Assembly: GCA_017399665.1 (NCBI GenBank)
Contig: JAFQBR010000135.1
Span: 1 to 9,601, forward strand
DNA from: Clostridia bacterium
GTDB taxonomy: Bacteria > Bacillota_A > Clostridia > Christensenellales > Borkfalkiaceae
Length of the DNA stretch: 9,601 nt
Direction: 5' to 3'
Shown piece by piece: positions 1 to 6,396 of this stretch; within the stretch, counting starts at the first letter, position 1, and each line of letters opens with the position of its first letter. A model generated the notes under the pieces. It made no database searches, was not told the origin of the DNA, and was given only the letters and a program-made list of their open reading frames with translations. The position numbers and the translations under genes were made by a program.

Positions 1-2
1 CG

Positions 3-695
3 GACACCCGCAATATTTTAATTGATAACTGTATGTTCTTTGCATACCGCGTTTTTGCTGACGGCATTATGCTTTCTGACTGTAAAAACGCCATTGTAGA
101 AAAGAACTTTATTCGCACCGGTGACGACGCCTTTGAAACAAAATCCACCTCCGCTTCAGGTCTTACTGAAAACGTGCTTTTCAGAAATAACGCGGCGTGG
201 ACGGATAAAGCTGTTGCATACGGCTGTATTTACGAGGCAAACCACGATACCCGTGGCGTTCGCTTTGAAAACTGCTCGGTTGGCTTTGCGCTTGGCACTT
301 GGAGCACTCACCTTGGCGCTTGTGTAATTCAGCTTGGCAATAGAAGAGATGCTATAACAGAAGACATTACCTTTGACGGAATTGAAGTTTACACTAGCTA
401 CAATCCGGCGGTCTGTACCATATATACAGGTGGTAGCGGTGGCGCAGGTGAAGGCTGGGGGCACGTTAACAACATTCGCTTTAGAAATATCAAGGTACGG
501 TTTAATAACGGCGCTGTTCTTAACTTGCGCACCTTTGATGAAAACAGCTCTATCAAGCACGTGTATTTAGATAATATAGTTTCTTCAGGCGTTGAAATTA
601 CCCCCGAAAACTTCTTTGAGTACGGCTATTTTAGAAACGAGGTAAAAGGTGGTTATAATACGGAAGAATATTTACACATAAACACAGAATCTTAA
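3..695 (+). CDS. Right-handed beta-helix protein, GH28 (polygalacturonase)-like, 5' end missing
   Basis: This is the C-terminal part of a longer gene, because the frame is already open at the left edge of the window. The first Met (33) lies inside a beta-helix turn and is not a likely start. The fragment has about 230 residues. It shows repeated short strands with Asn, Cys and Gly turns (NILIDNC, NAIVEKNFIRTGDD, NVLFRNN, NIRFRNIKV), typical of right-handed parallel beta-helices. The DGI...TGDDAFETKS stretch resembles the GH28 region in which a paired Asp acts in catalysis. The family usually cleaves or trims pectin-like or other acidic plant polysaccharides. The N-terminus is not visible, so a signal peptide cannot be judged, and no C-terminal anchor is seen. 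A strong terminator follows 110 bases later. Being an epimerase or pectate-lyase-like relative is also possible. The fold is secure, the substrate is not. Confidence 0.8.
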   Translation, partial: DTRNILIDNCMFFAYRVFADGIMLSDCKNAIVEKNFIRTGDDAFETKSTSASGLTENVLFRNNAAWTDKAVAYGCIYEANHDTRGVRFENCSVGFALGTWSTHLGACVIQLGNRRDAITEDITFDGIEVYTSYNPAVCTIYTGGSGGAGEGWGHVNNIRFRNIKVRFNNGAVLNLRTFDENSSIKHVYLDNIVSSGVEITPENFFEYGYFRNEVKGGYNTEEYLHINTES

Positions 696-740
696 AACCG
701 TAGCATAAAATGCAAGCGAGCTAAAATTTATAAAACTCGC

Positions 741-755
741 GCTATAAGTCGATTA
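741..755 (-). repeat. Boundary box, inverted copy (TAATCGACTTATAGC on - strand)
   Basis: The minus strand reads TAATCGACTTATAGC, identical to the box between the two lipoprotein units (5165-5179). Extended by a few bases it matches GATAATCGACTTATAG at 3906-3921 exactly (742-757 in reverse). It lies between the beta-helix gene and its terminator, so here it is in a 3' untranslated region. Its function is unknown. Confidence 0.7.
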
Positions 756-804
756 TCTGCACATTTAGAGCTAAAAAATGCTCAAAGAACAACGCAATAT
801 AAAC

Positions 805-837
805 AAAAAAGCAGTGATAAAGTTCACTGCTTTTTTT
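805..837 (+). terminator. Rho-independent terminator of the beta-helix gene
   Basis: GCAGTGA (811-817) pairs perfectly with TCACTGC (824-830) around a 6-base loop. The stem is flanked by six A and seven T, so it can extend through A-T pairs and ends in a T run. It closes the transcript of the beta-helix gene. The A run on the 5' side means it could also work on the minus strand. Confidence 0.9.
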
Positions 838-932
838 GCTATTGTAGCTTATTTGTTAAAAGTGCGTTTGGGTCTGCTTATTATTGTGAAGGATAAAAAT
901 TAAAAATAATAAAAAGAAAATTTAAAAAGAAC

Positions 933-961
933 TTTACATAGGTGGGAAAGTGTGTTATTAT
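933..961 (+). promoter_or_regulatory. Candidate sigma-A promoter for the glycosidase-like gene
   Basis: TTTACA (933-938) and TATTAT (956-961) are separated by 17 bases, each one mismatch from consensus. The -35 hexamer is the same as that used by both lipoprotein promoters in this window. The predicted start near 968 would give a leader of about 360 bases before the ATG at 1330, containing the hairpin at 1012-1055 and the palindromic element. The background is A+T-rich, so a chance match is possible. Confidence 0.45.
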
Positions 962-962
962 T

Positions 963-982
963 TTGTAGTAAATAATCTACAA
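963..982. promoter_or_regulatory. Operator-like palindrome TTGTAG-N8-CTACAA
   Basis: A perfect 6+6 inverted repeat with an 8-base spacer sits directly after the candidate -10 box and covers the expected transcription start. This position suits a repressor operator. The arm sequence and spacing resemble sites for dimeric helix-turn-helix repressors in general, but no particular family can be named. No regulator gene is present in the window. Confidence 0.35.
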
Positions 983-1011
983 CTTATTTAAAGTGCAAAA
1001 AATATCAATAG

Positions 1012-1060
1012 TCGGGTTTAGGGTAAGCAAAAAACAACTGTTACCCTAAAAACGATTTTT
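1012..1060 (+). terminator. Leader hairpin with T run, terminator or attenuator candidate
   Basis: TTTAGGGTAA (1017-1026) pairs perfectly with TTACCCTAAA (1041-1050) around a 14-base loop. TCG (1012-1014) pairs with CGA (1053-1055) across a 2x2 mismatch, and TTTTT follows immediately (1056-1060). The structure stands between the candidate promoter and the glycosidase-like gene, where it could end a short RNA of roughly 90 bases or act as an attenuator. No known riboswitch consensus was recognised. On the minus strand no T run follows, so its orientation is plus. Confidence 0.5.
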
Positions 1061-1064
1061 ATTT

Positions 1065-1278
1065 GGCGATGTCACAAACAATGGTTGATTTTTTTTAAGA
1101 GATAAAATTACTTTAGTTAAAAGCTAAAAGAAGTTTTAGATGCGAGTAAGAGGCGGCATTTGTAAATTTTTGCAAGGGAACGTACTTGCCGTACGTAGGA
1201 ATTGTAAAAATTTGCAAATAACAAACTATTACGAAGTATATAAAACTTCTTTTATCAACCCTTTGTTGTGACAGAGCC
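1065..1278. mobile_element. MITE-like palindromic element, 214 bases, flanked by TTTATTT
   Basis: The ends are inverted copies: GGC, a 2-base mismatch, then TGTCACAA and GGTTGAT shared by both arms (1065-1089 and 1254-1278). Inside, AAAAGAAGTTTTA (1126-1138) pairs perfectly with 1241-1253. Next, 1159-1175 pairs with 1202-1218 over 17 positions with only two G-U pairs. The apex is ACGTAC-TTGCC-GTACGT (1180-1196). The left arm has about 36 extra bases (1090-1125). The element is bounded on both sides by the direct repeat TTTATTT (1058-1064, 1279-1285), as expected of a target-site duplication, although the repeat is low in complexity. It has no coding capacity, so it would be non-autonomous. 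GGC...GTCA ends recall several IS families, but none is assigned. If transcribed it would form a long hairpin in the leader of the downstream gene. Confidence 0.65.
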
Positions 1279-1329
1279 TTTATTTTTTGCCCAAACAGTC
1301 TTTAATTAAGTGAAAGGAAGGGCTATATT

Positions 1330-3891
1330 ATGGATAGACGTTTGCAAGAGGTTTTAAGTGGAAAATACGCCAATTATCTTTACCCGTTTTATTGGCAACG
1401 TGGGGATCACACTCATTTAATACCGCAGCAAATTAAGCGCATTTACGATAGCGGATGTCGCGCATTTTGCGTAGAGTCACGCCCGCATCCCGATTTTTGC
1501 GGAGAGGGCTAGTGGCGCGATATGGATATTATTTTGGCAGAGGCTAAAAAGCTTGGCATGCAGGTCTGGCTACTTGATGACGATAAGTTTCCCACAGGTC
1601 ATGCCGGCGGTGCGGTTGCTAAAAACCCCGATCTTCGTAAATGGCTACTTATTGAACGCCACGTAGATATCGTTGGCCCAGCAGAAGATATTTCTTTGCT
1701 TTTAGATGAAGAAAATGAAGAGAATATTCTTATTGGGGCGTACGCTTACAAAAGAAATGCAGATTTTAAAGAAACCTGCGAATATAAAGCGGTAGATTTA
1801 ACACAAAACTGTAAAAATGGCTTTTTACATTGGGACGTGCCAAGCGGTGTTTGGCGTGTGTTTTTCTATTTTAAATCACGCAAGGGTGGCAGAAAAGAGT
1901 ATATCGATATGATAAACCCTGACTCTGTAAAATTACTTATAGATACAGTTTATGAAAGTCATTATCAGCATTATAAGCAATATTTTGGCACTACTTTTAT
2001 GGGCTTTTTCTCTGACGAGCCAGAGTTTGGTAACGAAATGGTTGGGCAACAGCGCTTTGACTTTGGCTATTATCAGGCAAAAATAGGCAAGCACGGTCTT
2101 TCTCTTCCTTATAACGAAGAAGTGCTTGCAAGAATGCAAAAGAGTTTAGGTTATAACCCCATTGAGCATTTTAATTTGCTTTGGTATGAAGACGATAACA
2201 ACGGCAACGACCAAGCAGAGCTTCGCTATGCTTATATGGATGCAATTACTCAGCTTTATTCAGAGTGTTTTACCGGTCAGCTTGCTAAGTGGTGCAAGGA
2301 GCACGGCGTTATTTACACAGGGCATATCATTGAAGATATGAACTGCCATTTGCGTAACGGTGCAGGGCATTATTTCCGCGCCATAAGGGAGCAACATATA
2401 AGCGGAATTGATATCGTTTTACATCAGGTAATGCCGGGAATGGACCATTATATTCATACCGTAACTTGCGCAACAGGGGTTGGCGACGGCACTTTTTACC
2501 ACTACGTTTTAGCAAAGCTGGCATCTTCAATTTCCCATTTAACACCGCACATGCAAGGTAGGGCTATGTGTGAAGTGTTTGGGGCGTACGGCTATGGCGA
2601 AAGCACGCCGTTTATGAAGTATTTACTAGATCACTTACTTGTTCGTGGTATAAACTATTTTGTTCCGCACGCGTTTAGCTCGAAATTCCCAGACGGCGAT
2701 TGTCCACCTCATTTTGGCGCCGAAGGGCAAGATCCCTCCTTTGAAGGCTTTTCTGCTCTTATGAGTTATGCAAATAAGGCTGCGCATCTGCTTAGCGGTG
2801 GCGTTCACAAGGCAAACGTTGCAATAATGTACGATATGGAAGGGGAATGGCCAAGCCGTTTCGATAACGCTATGACTATGCAACCTATCGCAACAACTCT
2901 TCACGATAATCAAATTGACTTTGATATTGTATGTTTGGATATTTTAAAAGAGTCAACCGTTCAAAATGGCAAGTTATGCGCACACGGCGAAAGTTTTGAC
3001 CTGCTAGTCGTTCCCTATGCCGACCATTTATCGCAAGAAACCTTAAAGGTGTTTAAGGCTATGCACGATAGCGGTCTACCCATTTATTTTATAAACGCTC
3101 TGCCAGAAAATATCAATTTTAAAGGCGAATACGTAAAAATAGAAGAGCTTGCAAATAAAATTCGCAAAAACGGCTGGTTCGATATTTGCATAGAGGGCGA
3201 GCATCCTTACTTAAGGTTTTATCACACAGTTCGCGATGGCAAGCATATATTTATGTTCTCTAACGAAGATTATAAAAACAGCGTAAACACAACGGTAAAA
3301 TTGCCTGTTAGCGGTGATTTTGCAAGGATTGATTTACTTAGCGAGCTTTACAGCGCAGAAAGTAGCGATAATGGCAATTTACAGCTTAATCTTGCGCCTT
3401 TAACAGGCGAAATAATTATTTTTGATAAATGCGAAGGGTTGCCTAAAAAGGCTGTTATGCAAGAAATTATGGCATTTACGCCAAAGTTTACGCTAGAGCT
3501 TGCTAATTGTAAAAACCTTGATAAATTTGAAACGGTAGGCACTTTTGATAAATTCTTTAACGTAAACGGAGCAAGTTTTAAGCCCGATTTTTCTGGCAAA
3601 ATGAAATACACCTTTGATTTTGAATTGAAAGAATTTAAAGGTAGAATTTTTATGGACCTTTGCGAGGTTGGTCAAAACGCAAGCCTTACCGTTAACGGCG
3701 TAAATCTTGGCGTTCGCCCGGCAAAGCCCTACCTATTTGAAATTACGGGGGCTGTAAAGCAGGGAGTAAATAAGGCAACCGTTATAGTTGGCAATACTTT
3801 AGCGCAAGAGGTTAAAGACCGCTTTTCTAAATTCTTGCAGTTAGAGCCTTCCGGTATTTTAAAAGAAATTAAGCTATTTTCAAGTAAATAG
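1330..3891 (+). pseudogene. Glycosidase-like protein with in-frame TAG at codon 61
   Basis: One reading frame of 854 codons is interrupted only by TAG at 1510-1512. The start at 1330 has a good AAAGGAAGGG site at 1313-1322. There is no signal peptide, which suggests a cytoplasmic enzyme acting on imported sugars. Residues 20-100 look like the first strands of a TIM barrel (ESRPHPDF; VWLLDDDKFPTG). FFSDEPEFGNE near residues 227-237 holds likely catalytic acids. HYFRAIREQHISGIDIVLHQ is a further conserved core stretch. A GATase/flavodoxin-like domain follows from about residue 495 (ANVAIMYDMEGEW), as in GH42-type enzymes. A GH2-like beta-sandwich ends the protein from about residue 758 (LCEVGQNASLTVNGVNLGVR). 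The closest type is uncharacterised GH106-like (alpha-L-rhamnosidase-like) proteins, with the family uncertain. The stop sits in GEG-stop-WRDMD, where a second Trp is expected, so a single TGG-to-TAG change explains it. Restart at ATG 1522 is possible but would lose the first barrel strand. Confidence 0.75.
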
Positions 3892-3907
3892 ATTTTGAAA
3901 TAGTTGA

Positions 3908-3921
3908 TAATCGACTTATAG
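3908..3921 (+). repeat. Boundary box before lipoprotein unit 1
   Basis: TAATCGACTTATAG, the left border of the first lipoprotein unit, lies 16 bases after the stop of the glycosidase-like gene and 63 bases before the -35 box. It shares 16 identical bases (GATAATCGACTTATAG) with the inverted copy at 742-757. The core is nearly palindromic (TAA-TCGA-C-TTA). Confidence 0.7.
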
Positions 3922-3984
3922 GCTAACTTAGTTGCGTTAAAAAGTCCAATACCTATAAAATTGGTATAAACTTAAGCAAATGTC

Positions 3985-4013
3985 TTTACAAACTAAATAT
4001 ATGGTGGTATAAT
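3985..4013 (+). promoter_or_regulatory. Consensus sigma-A promoter of lipoprotein gene 1
   Basis: TTTACA (3985-3990), a 17-base spacer and a perfect TATAAT (4008-4013) predict a start near 4020 and a leader of about 36 bases. The leader carries AGGAG at 4044-4048, 7 bases before the ATG. The whole stretch is repeated almost unchanged at unit 2. Such a near-consensus promoter suggests strong expression. Confidence 0.85.
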
Positions 4014-4055
4014 AAATATATTAACTAGATTTCTGGTAATTTAAGGAGAAAAATT

Positions 4056-5075
4056 ATGAAGAAATTATTATGCTTGCTTTTAGCGCTTTGCTGTATGCTT
4101 TGCGTGTTTGGTTGCGGTGGGAACAGCACACCTAATAGACTTCAAGAAATAGAAATTACAGGGGAAGAGGTAAACTCTGACACAATGAAGGATATGCTTC
4201 AAACACGTAAGTTTGCCTTTGCTGAAAATGATCATAAAAATGCAAAAAACAAACATTGTTTTGACGTTGATATAAAAATGGCAATGGAAGCTATGGAAGA
4301 CGGCACGACTGTTAATATGAGTTATCATATAGACGGAAAAATGGTGTTTGAGTATGTTAAACGAAATGATGACTTCTATTTTGATGCGTCTGATTATGCC
4401 GAATCTTTTTACCCAGAGCTTAAAGTAACCTATGATTTAGACCTAGATATGACGGTAATGACCACTTCTGTTGATAACGAAGGAAATAACGTAAGAGAAA
4501 CAGTTACCATGAAGGGTAGTTTGGTTTACGTTGGTGGCGTTTGTTATGCTAAGTTAACTGCCGTAACTAAAACTGCAGATCAAGAACAGTCGGAAGAAAT
4601 CAAGGCTAAAGGCGAGCTAGAGGATTTTTTAGATATAAACATTGACCTTGAAGAGATATTTGGAGCAGCAGAAACAGATGCTGCAAAGATGTACGGAATA
4701 GACGTTGATGCTCTACTTGAATCTGTTGAAGAATTAGGCGCGGCTAAATACTACGTAGATGGCGATAACACCTTCTTTATTGATATAAAGCAGGAAGAAA
4801 ACATTCCTAATATGGGCGGTGGCTACGAGGCTAAAATGGAAACATGTATGCAATACAAAATTACCTTTGGAAATGAATCTGCCATTGTAAACGAAGAAAA
4901 GGTTTTCTTAAGAGAGGCGCTTAACTACATGGAAAATGGCGGAACTCCTTATGGTGCAGAAATTAAGCTTTCTGCTTACACAAAGAGAATTAGTTCAGCA
5001 AACATTCGAGAACCGTTTGATAGTGACGAGTATCAATCAATTACTCAAGATCCGTTTTATAGCAACGGGTATTAA
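4056..5075 (+). CDS. Putative surface lipoprotein, paralog 1 (339 aa), unknown function
   Basis: The N-terminus is a lipoprotein signal peptide: MKK, a hydrophobic Cys-rich stretch to residue 16, and a lipobox VFGC with the lipidated Cys at 20. Lipidation by Lgt and cleavage by LspA would leave the protein anchored on the outer face of the membrane. The mature part is acidic and looks rich in beta strands (CFDVDIKMAMEAM, LKVTYDLDLDMTV, AKYYVDGDNTFFIDI near 230-244). By its look this could be a LolA/LppX-like half-barrel, but that is a guess and no family was recognised. The start is fixed by AGGAG at 4044-4048. It is the paralog of the next gene: signal peptides are nearly identical, and the mature parts share roughly half their residues by eye. 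Paralog 1 has about 8 extra residues near 110 and a longer C-terminus. It has its own promoter and terminator, so it is monocistronic. Confidence 0.85.
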   Translation: MKKLLCLLLALCCMLCVFGCGGNSTPNRLQEIEITGEEVNSDTMKDMLQTRKFAFAENDHKNAKNKHCFDVDIKMAMEAMEDGTTVNMSYHIDGKMVFEYVKRNDDFYFDASDYAESFYPELKVTYDLDLDMTVMTTSVDNEGNNVRETVTMKGSLVYVGGVCYAKLTAVTKTADQEQSEEIKAKGELEDFLDINIDLEEIFGAAETDAAKMYGIDVDALLESVEELGAAKYYVDGDNTFFIDIKQEENIPNMGGGYEAKMETCMQYKITFGNESAIVNEEKVFLREALNYMENGGTPYGAEIKLSAYTKRISSANIREPFDSDEYQSITQDPFYSNGY

Positions 5076-5105
5076 AAGATGTATTAATTAACTTTATAAA
5101 CAACA

Positions 5106-5139
5106 AAGAGCAAGGTAAAAAACCTTGCTCTTATTTTTT
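5106..5139 (+). terminator. Rho-independent terminator of lipoprotein gene 1
   Basis: AAGAGCAAGG (5106-5115) and CCTTGCTCTT (5123-5132) form a perfect 10-base stem with loop TAAAAAA, followed by ATTTTTT. It lies inside the 53-base block that is identical behind lipoprotein gene 2. Confidence 0.93.
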
Positions 5140-5164
5140 ATTTGTTTTGCGCTAAAACCTAAGT

Positions 5165-5179
5165 TAATCGACTTATAGC
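5165..5179 (+). repeat. Boundary box between the lipoprotein units
   Basis: TAATCGACTTATAGC lies about 25 bases after the terminator of unit 1 and 63 bases before the -35 box of unit 2. The preceding AAGT is shared with the third box (6346-6349), so similarity at the right-hand borders starts well upstream of the box itself. Confidence 0.75.
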
Positions 5180-5242
5180 TCCACTTATTTGTATTAAAAA
5201 GGCTTAACACCTATAAAACTGGTATAAAATTGAGCAAATGTC

Positions 5243-5271
5243 TTTACAAACTAAATATATTGTGGTATAAT
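5243..5271 (+). promoter_or_regulatory. Consensus sigma-A promoter of lipoprotein gene 2
   Basis: TTTACA (5243-5248), 17 bases, TATAAT (5266-5271): the same hexamers and spacing as in unit 1, with one spacer change. The leader differs from that of unit 1 at a single base, with AGGAG at 5302-5306. Both genes should therefore be expressed together and at similar strength. Confidence 0.85.
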
Positions 5272-5313
5272 AAATATATTAAATAGATTTCTGGTAATTT
5301 AAGGAGAAAAATT

Positions 5314-6276
5314 ATGAAGAAATTATTATGCTTATTTTTGGCGCTTTGCTGTATGCTTTGCGCGTTTGGTTGCCAAGGAAAATCGCCCTACGCCAGCAAG
5401 CTTCAAAAGTTTGAAATTACTGGCGAAGAGGTTAGTCCTGAAACTATTAATAATATGGTGCAATCACGAAAAAGCGCATTTATTGAAAACGATAGGCAAA
5501 ACAAAAAGGATAAGCATTATTTTGAAATAGAAATTAAATTGGCAACTGAAGCCGTTAACCGAGATATTGACATGAAGGTCGATTATGAAGTGAACGGAAA
5601 GTTGGTGCTAGATTTTTCTAACTCGTCAGCTTTAGAGTCAAAGCTTGAAATGGCTTTTGATCTTGACATAAAAATAAAAATGGAAAGTTCTTATGAAGAC
5701 GAAAGCGGTAAACGAGTAAAGTCAGTGGCAACGATGGAAGGTAGCTTGATTTGTGTAGACGGTGTTAACTATACTGCTTTAGAGGTGGAAGAAAAAGTAG
5801 ATGGCGAAGAAAAAACGCAGTCCATTAAGGTAAAAGCCGCTTTAGAGGAACTTATAAAGAACGATTTGATTGACGTAGATATTGAGGAAATTTTTAATAT
5901 TACGAATAACGAATACGTAGAGCTTTACGGGGCAGATATAAGTGCCTTTTTGAAAGAACTTTCTGAAATTGAAAACGTTCGTTATTATGTAGACGGAGAT
6001 AACGTTTTCTTTGCGGAAATAAAAAATGAAGAGCTTATGCCAAGTGGTGAAATAGACACCGATATGCAGTATAAAATAAGATTTGCTGCTAATTCTGCCG
6101 TTCTAGAAGAAGAAATGCTTTTCATGCAAGAACACACTTGCATTTATGCTGATGGCGCAAATGAAAAAGCAACGTACGACGAAATAGCAAAGATTTACAC
6201 ACATACCCAAAGAATAAGCTATGTAATTATTAGGGAGCAGTTAGATAGTGATCAATATCAAGACACATATTTTTAA
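5314..6276 (+). CDS. Putative surface lipoprotein, paralog 2 (320 aa), unknown function
   Basis: The first 20 residues differ from paralog 1 at only two positions and end in lipobox AFGC, so the Cys at 20 should be lipidated and the protein displayed on the cell surface. Blocks shared with paralog 1 include EITGEEV (about 34-40), the EGSL strand, the VDIEEIF stretch, YYVDGDNVFFAEIK (about 224-237), MQYKI and the C-terminal IRE-DSD-YQ. Between these the proteins differ at many positions. No catalytic motif is visible. A binding or cell-surface role is inferred from lipidation only. The stop codon TAA (6274-6276) lies within the conserved 3' block, so the coding region runs directly into the shared terminator segment; in paralog 1 the stop comes 12 bases before that block. 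It converges on tkt. Confidence 0.85.
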   Translation: MKKLLCLFLALCCMLCAFGCQGKSPYASKLQKFEITGEEVSPETINNMVQSRKSAFIENDRQNKKDKHYFEIEIKLATEAVNRDIDMKVDYEVNGKLVLDFSNSSALESKLEMAFDLDIKIKMESSYEDESGKRVKSVATMEGSLICVDGVNYTALEVEEKVDGEEKTQSIKVKAALEELIKNDLIDVDIEEIFNITNNEYVELYGADISAFLKELSEIENVRYYVDGDNVFFAEIKNEELMPSGEIDTDMQYKIRFAANSAVLEEEMLFMQEHTCIYADGANEKATYDEIAKIYTHTQRISYVIIREQLDSDQYQDTYF

Positions 6277-6290
6277 CTTTATAAACAACA

Positions 6291-6324
6291 AAGAGCAAGG
6301 TAAAAAACCTTGCTCTTATTTTTT
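6291..6324 (+). terminator. Rho-independent terminator of lipoprotein gene 2, possibly bidirectional
   Basis: AAGAGCAAGG (6291-6300) and CCTTGCTCTT (6308-6317) form the same perfect 10-base stem as in unit 1, followed by ATTTTTT. On the minus strand the stem is followed by TGTTGTTTAT. No other terminator was found after tkt, so this hairpin probably also ends tkt transcripts arriving from the right. Confidence 0.9.
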
Positions 6325-6349
6325 ACTTATTTTGCGCCAAAATCTAAGT

Positions 6350-6366
6350 TAATCGACCTATAGCGC
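6350..6366 (+). repeat. Boundary box after lipoprotein unit 2
   Basis: TAATCGACCTATAGCGC has one change from the other boxes. Its last bases also match the inverted copy near 739-755 (17 positions with one difference). No third lipoprotein unit follows; the tkt gene ends 31 bases further on. The box may mark the stub of a lost unit or one end of the array. Confidence 0.7.
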
Positions 6367-6396
6367 TATTTTTTAATATAAAAGCTATTAAACAAA

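Larger units (their letters stand above)
3908..6366 (+). repeat. Tandem duplication of a lipoprotein transcription unit (1257 + 1185 bases)
   Basis: Two consecutive units have the same order: boundary box, about 60 bases of moderately similar DNA, promoter, leader, lipoprotein gene, terminator. Unit 1 is 3908-5164 and unit 2 is 5165-6349, and the third box (6350-6366) closes the array. Positions 3975-4075 and 5233-5333 differ at only 2 of 101 bases. Positions 5088-5140 and 6273-6325 are identical over 53 bases. The genes in between differ much more, including insertions and deletions. The high flank identity beside diverged coding DNA suggests homogenisation or recombination at the flanks and not merely an old duplication. 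Confidence 0.85.

Noticed and set aside
156..560. Minus-strand open frame of 134 codons opposite the beta-helix gene
   Set aside because: Its sequence is a low-complexity mirror of the repetitive beta-helix codons, without motifs or a ribosome binding site.
716..740. GCGAG/CTCGC hairpin after the beta-helix gene as its terminator
   Set aside because: The 5-base stem has a 15-base loop and no T run; the hairpin at 805-837 is far better.
963..1060. A known riboswitch or T-box in the leader
   Set aside because: No consensus of a familiar class was recognised; only simple hairpins are seen.
1330..1512. The 60-codon stretch before the TAG as a separate small protein
   Set aside because: It is in the same frame as the downstream part, has its own good ribosome binding site, and supplies the missing first barrel segment of the glycosidase-like protein. 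It is better explained as one gene with a stop codon.
1510..1512. Pyrrolysine insertion or a genome-wide recoding of TAG
   Set aside because: The expected residue is Trp, no pyrrolysine system is visible, and the same gene appears to end at a TAG where the domain ends.
3949..3968. Short inverted repeat ATACC-N9-GGTAT upstream of lipoprotein promoter 1 as an operator
   Set aside because: In unit 2 only ACC and GGT remain paired, so it is not conserved in the way the rest of the promoter region is.
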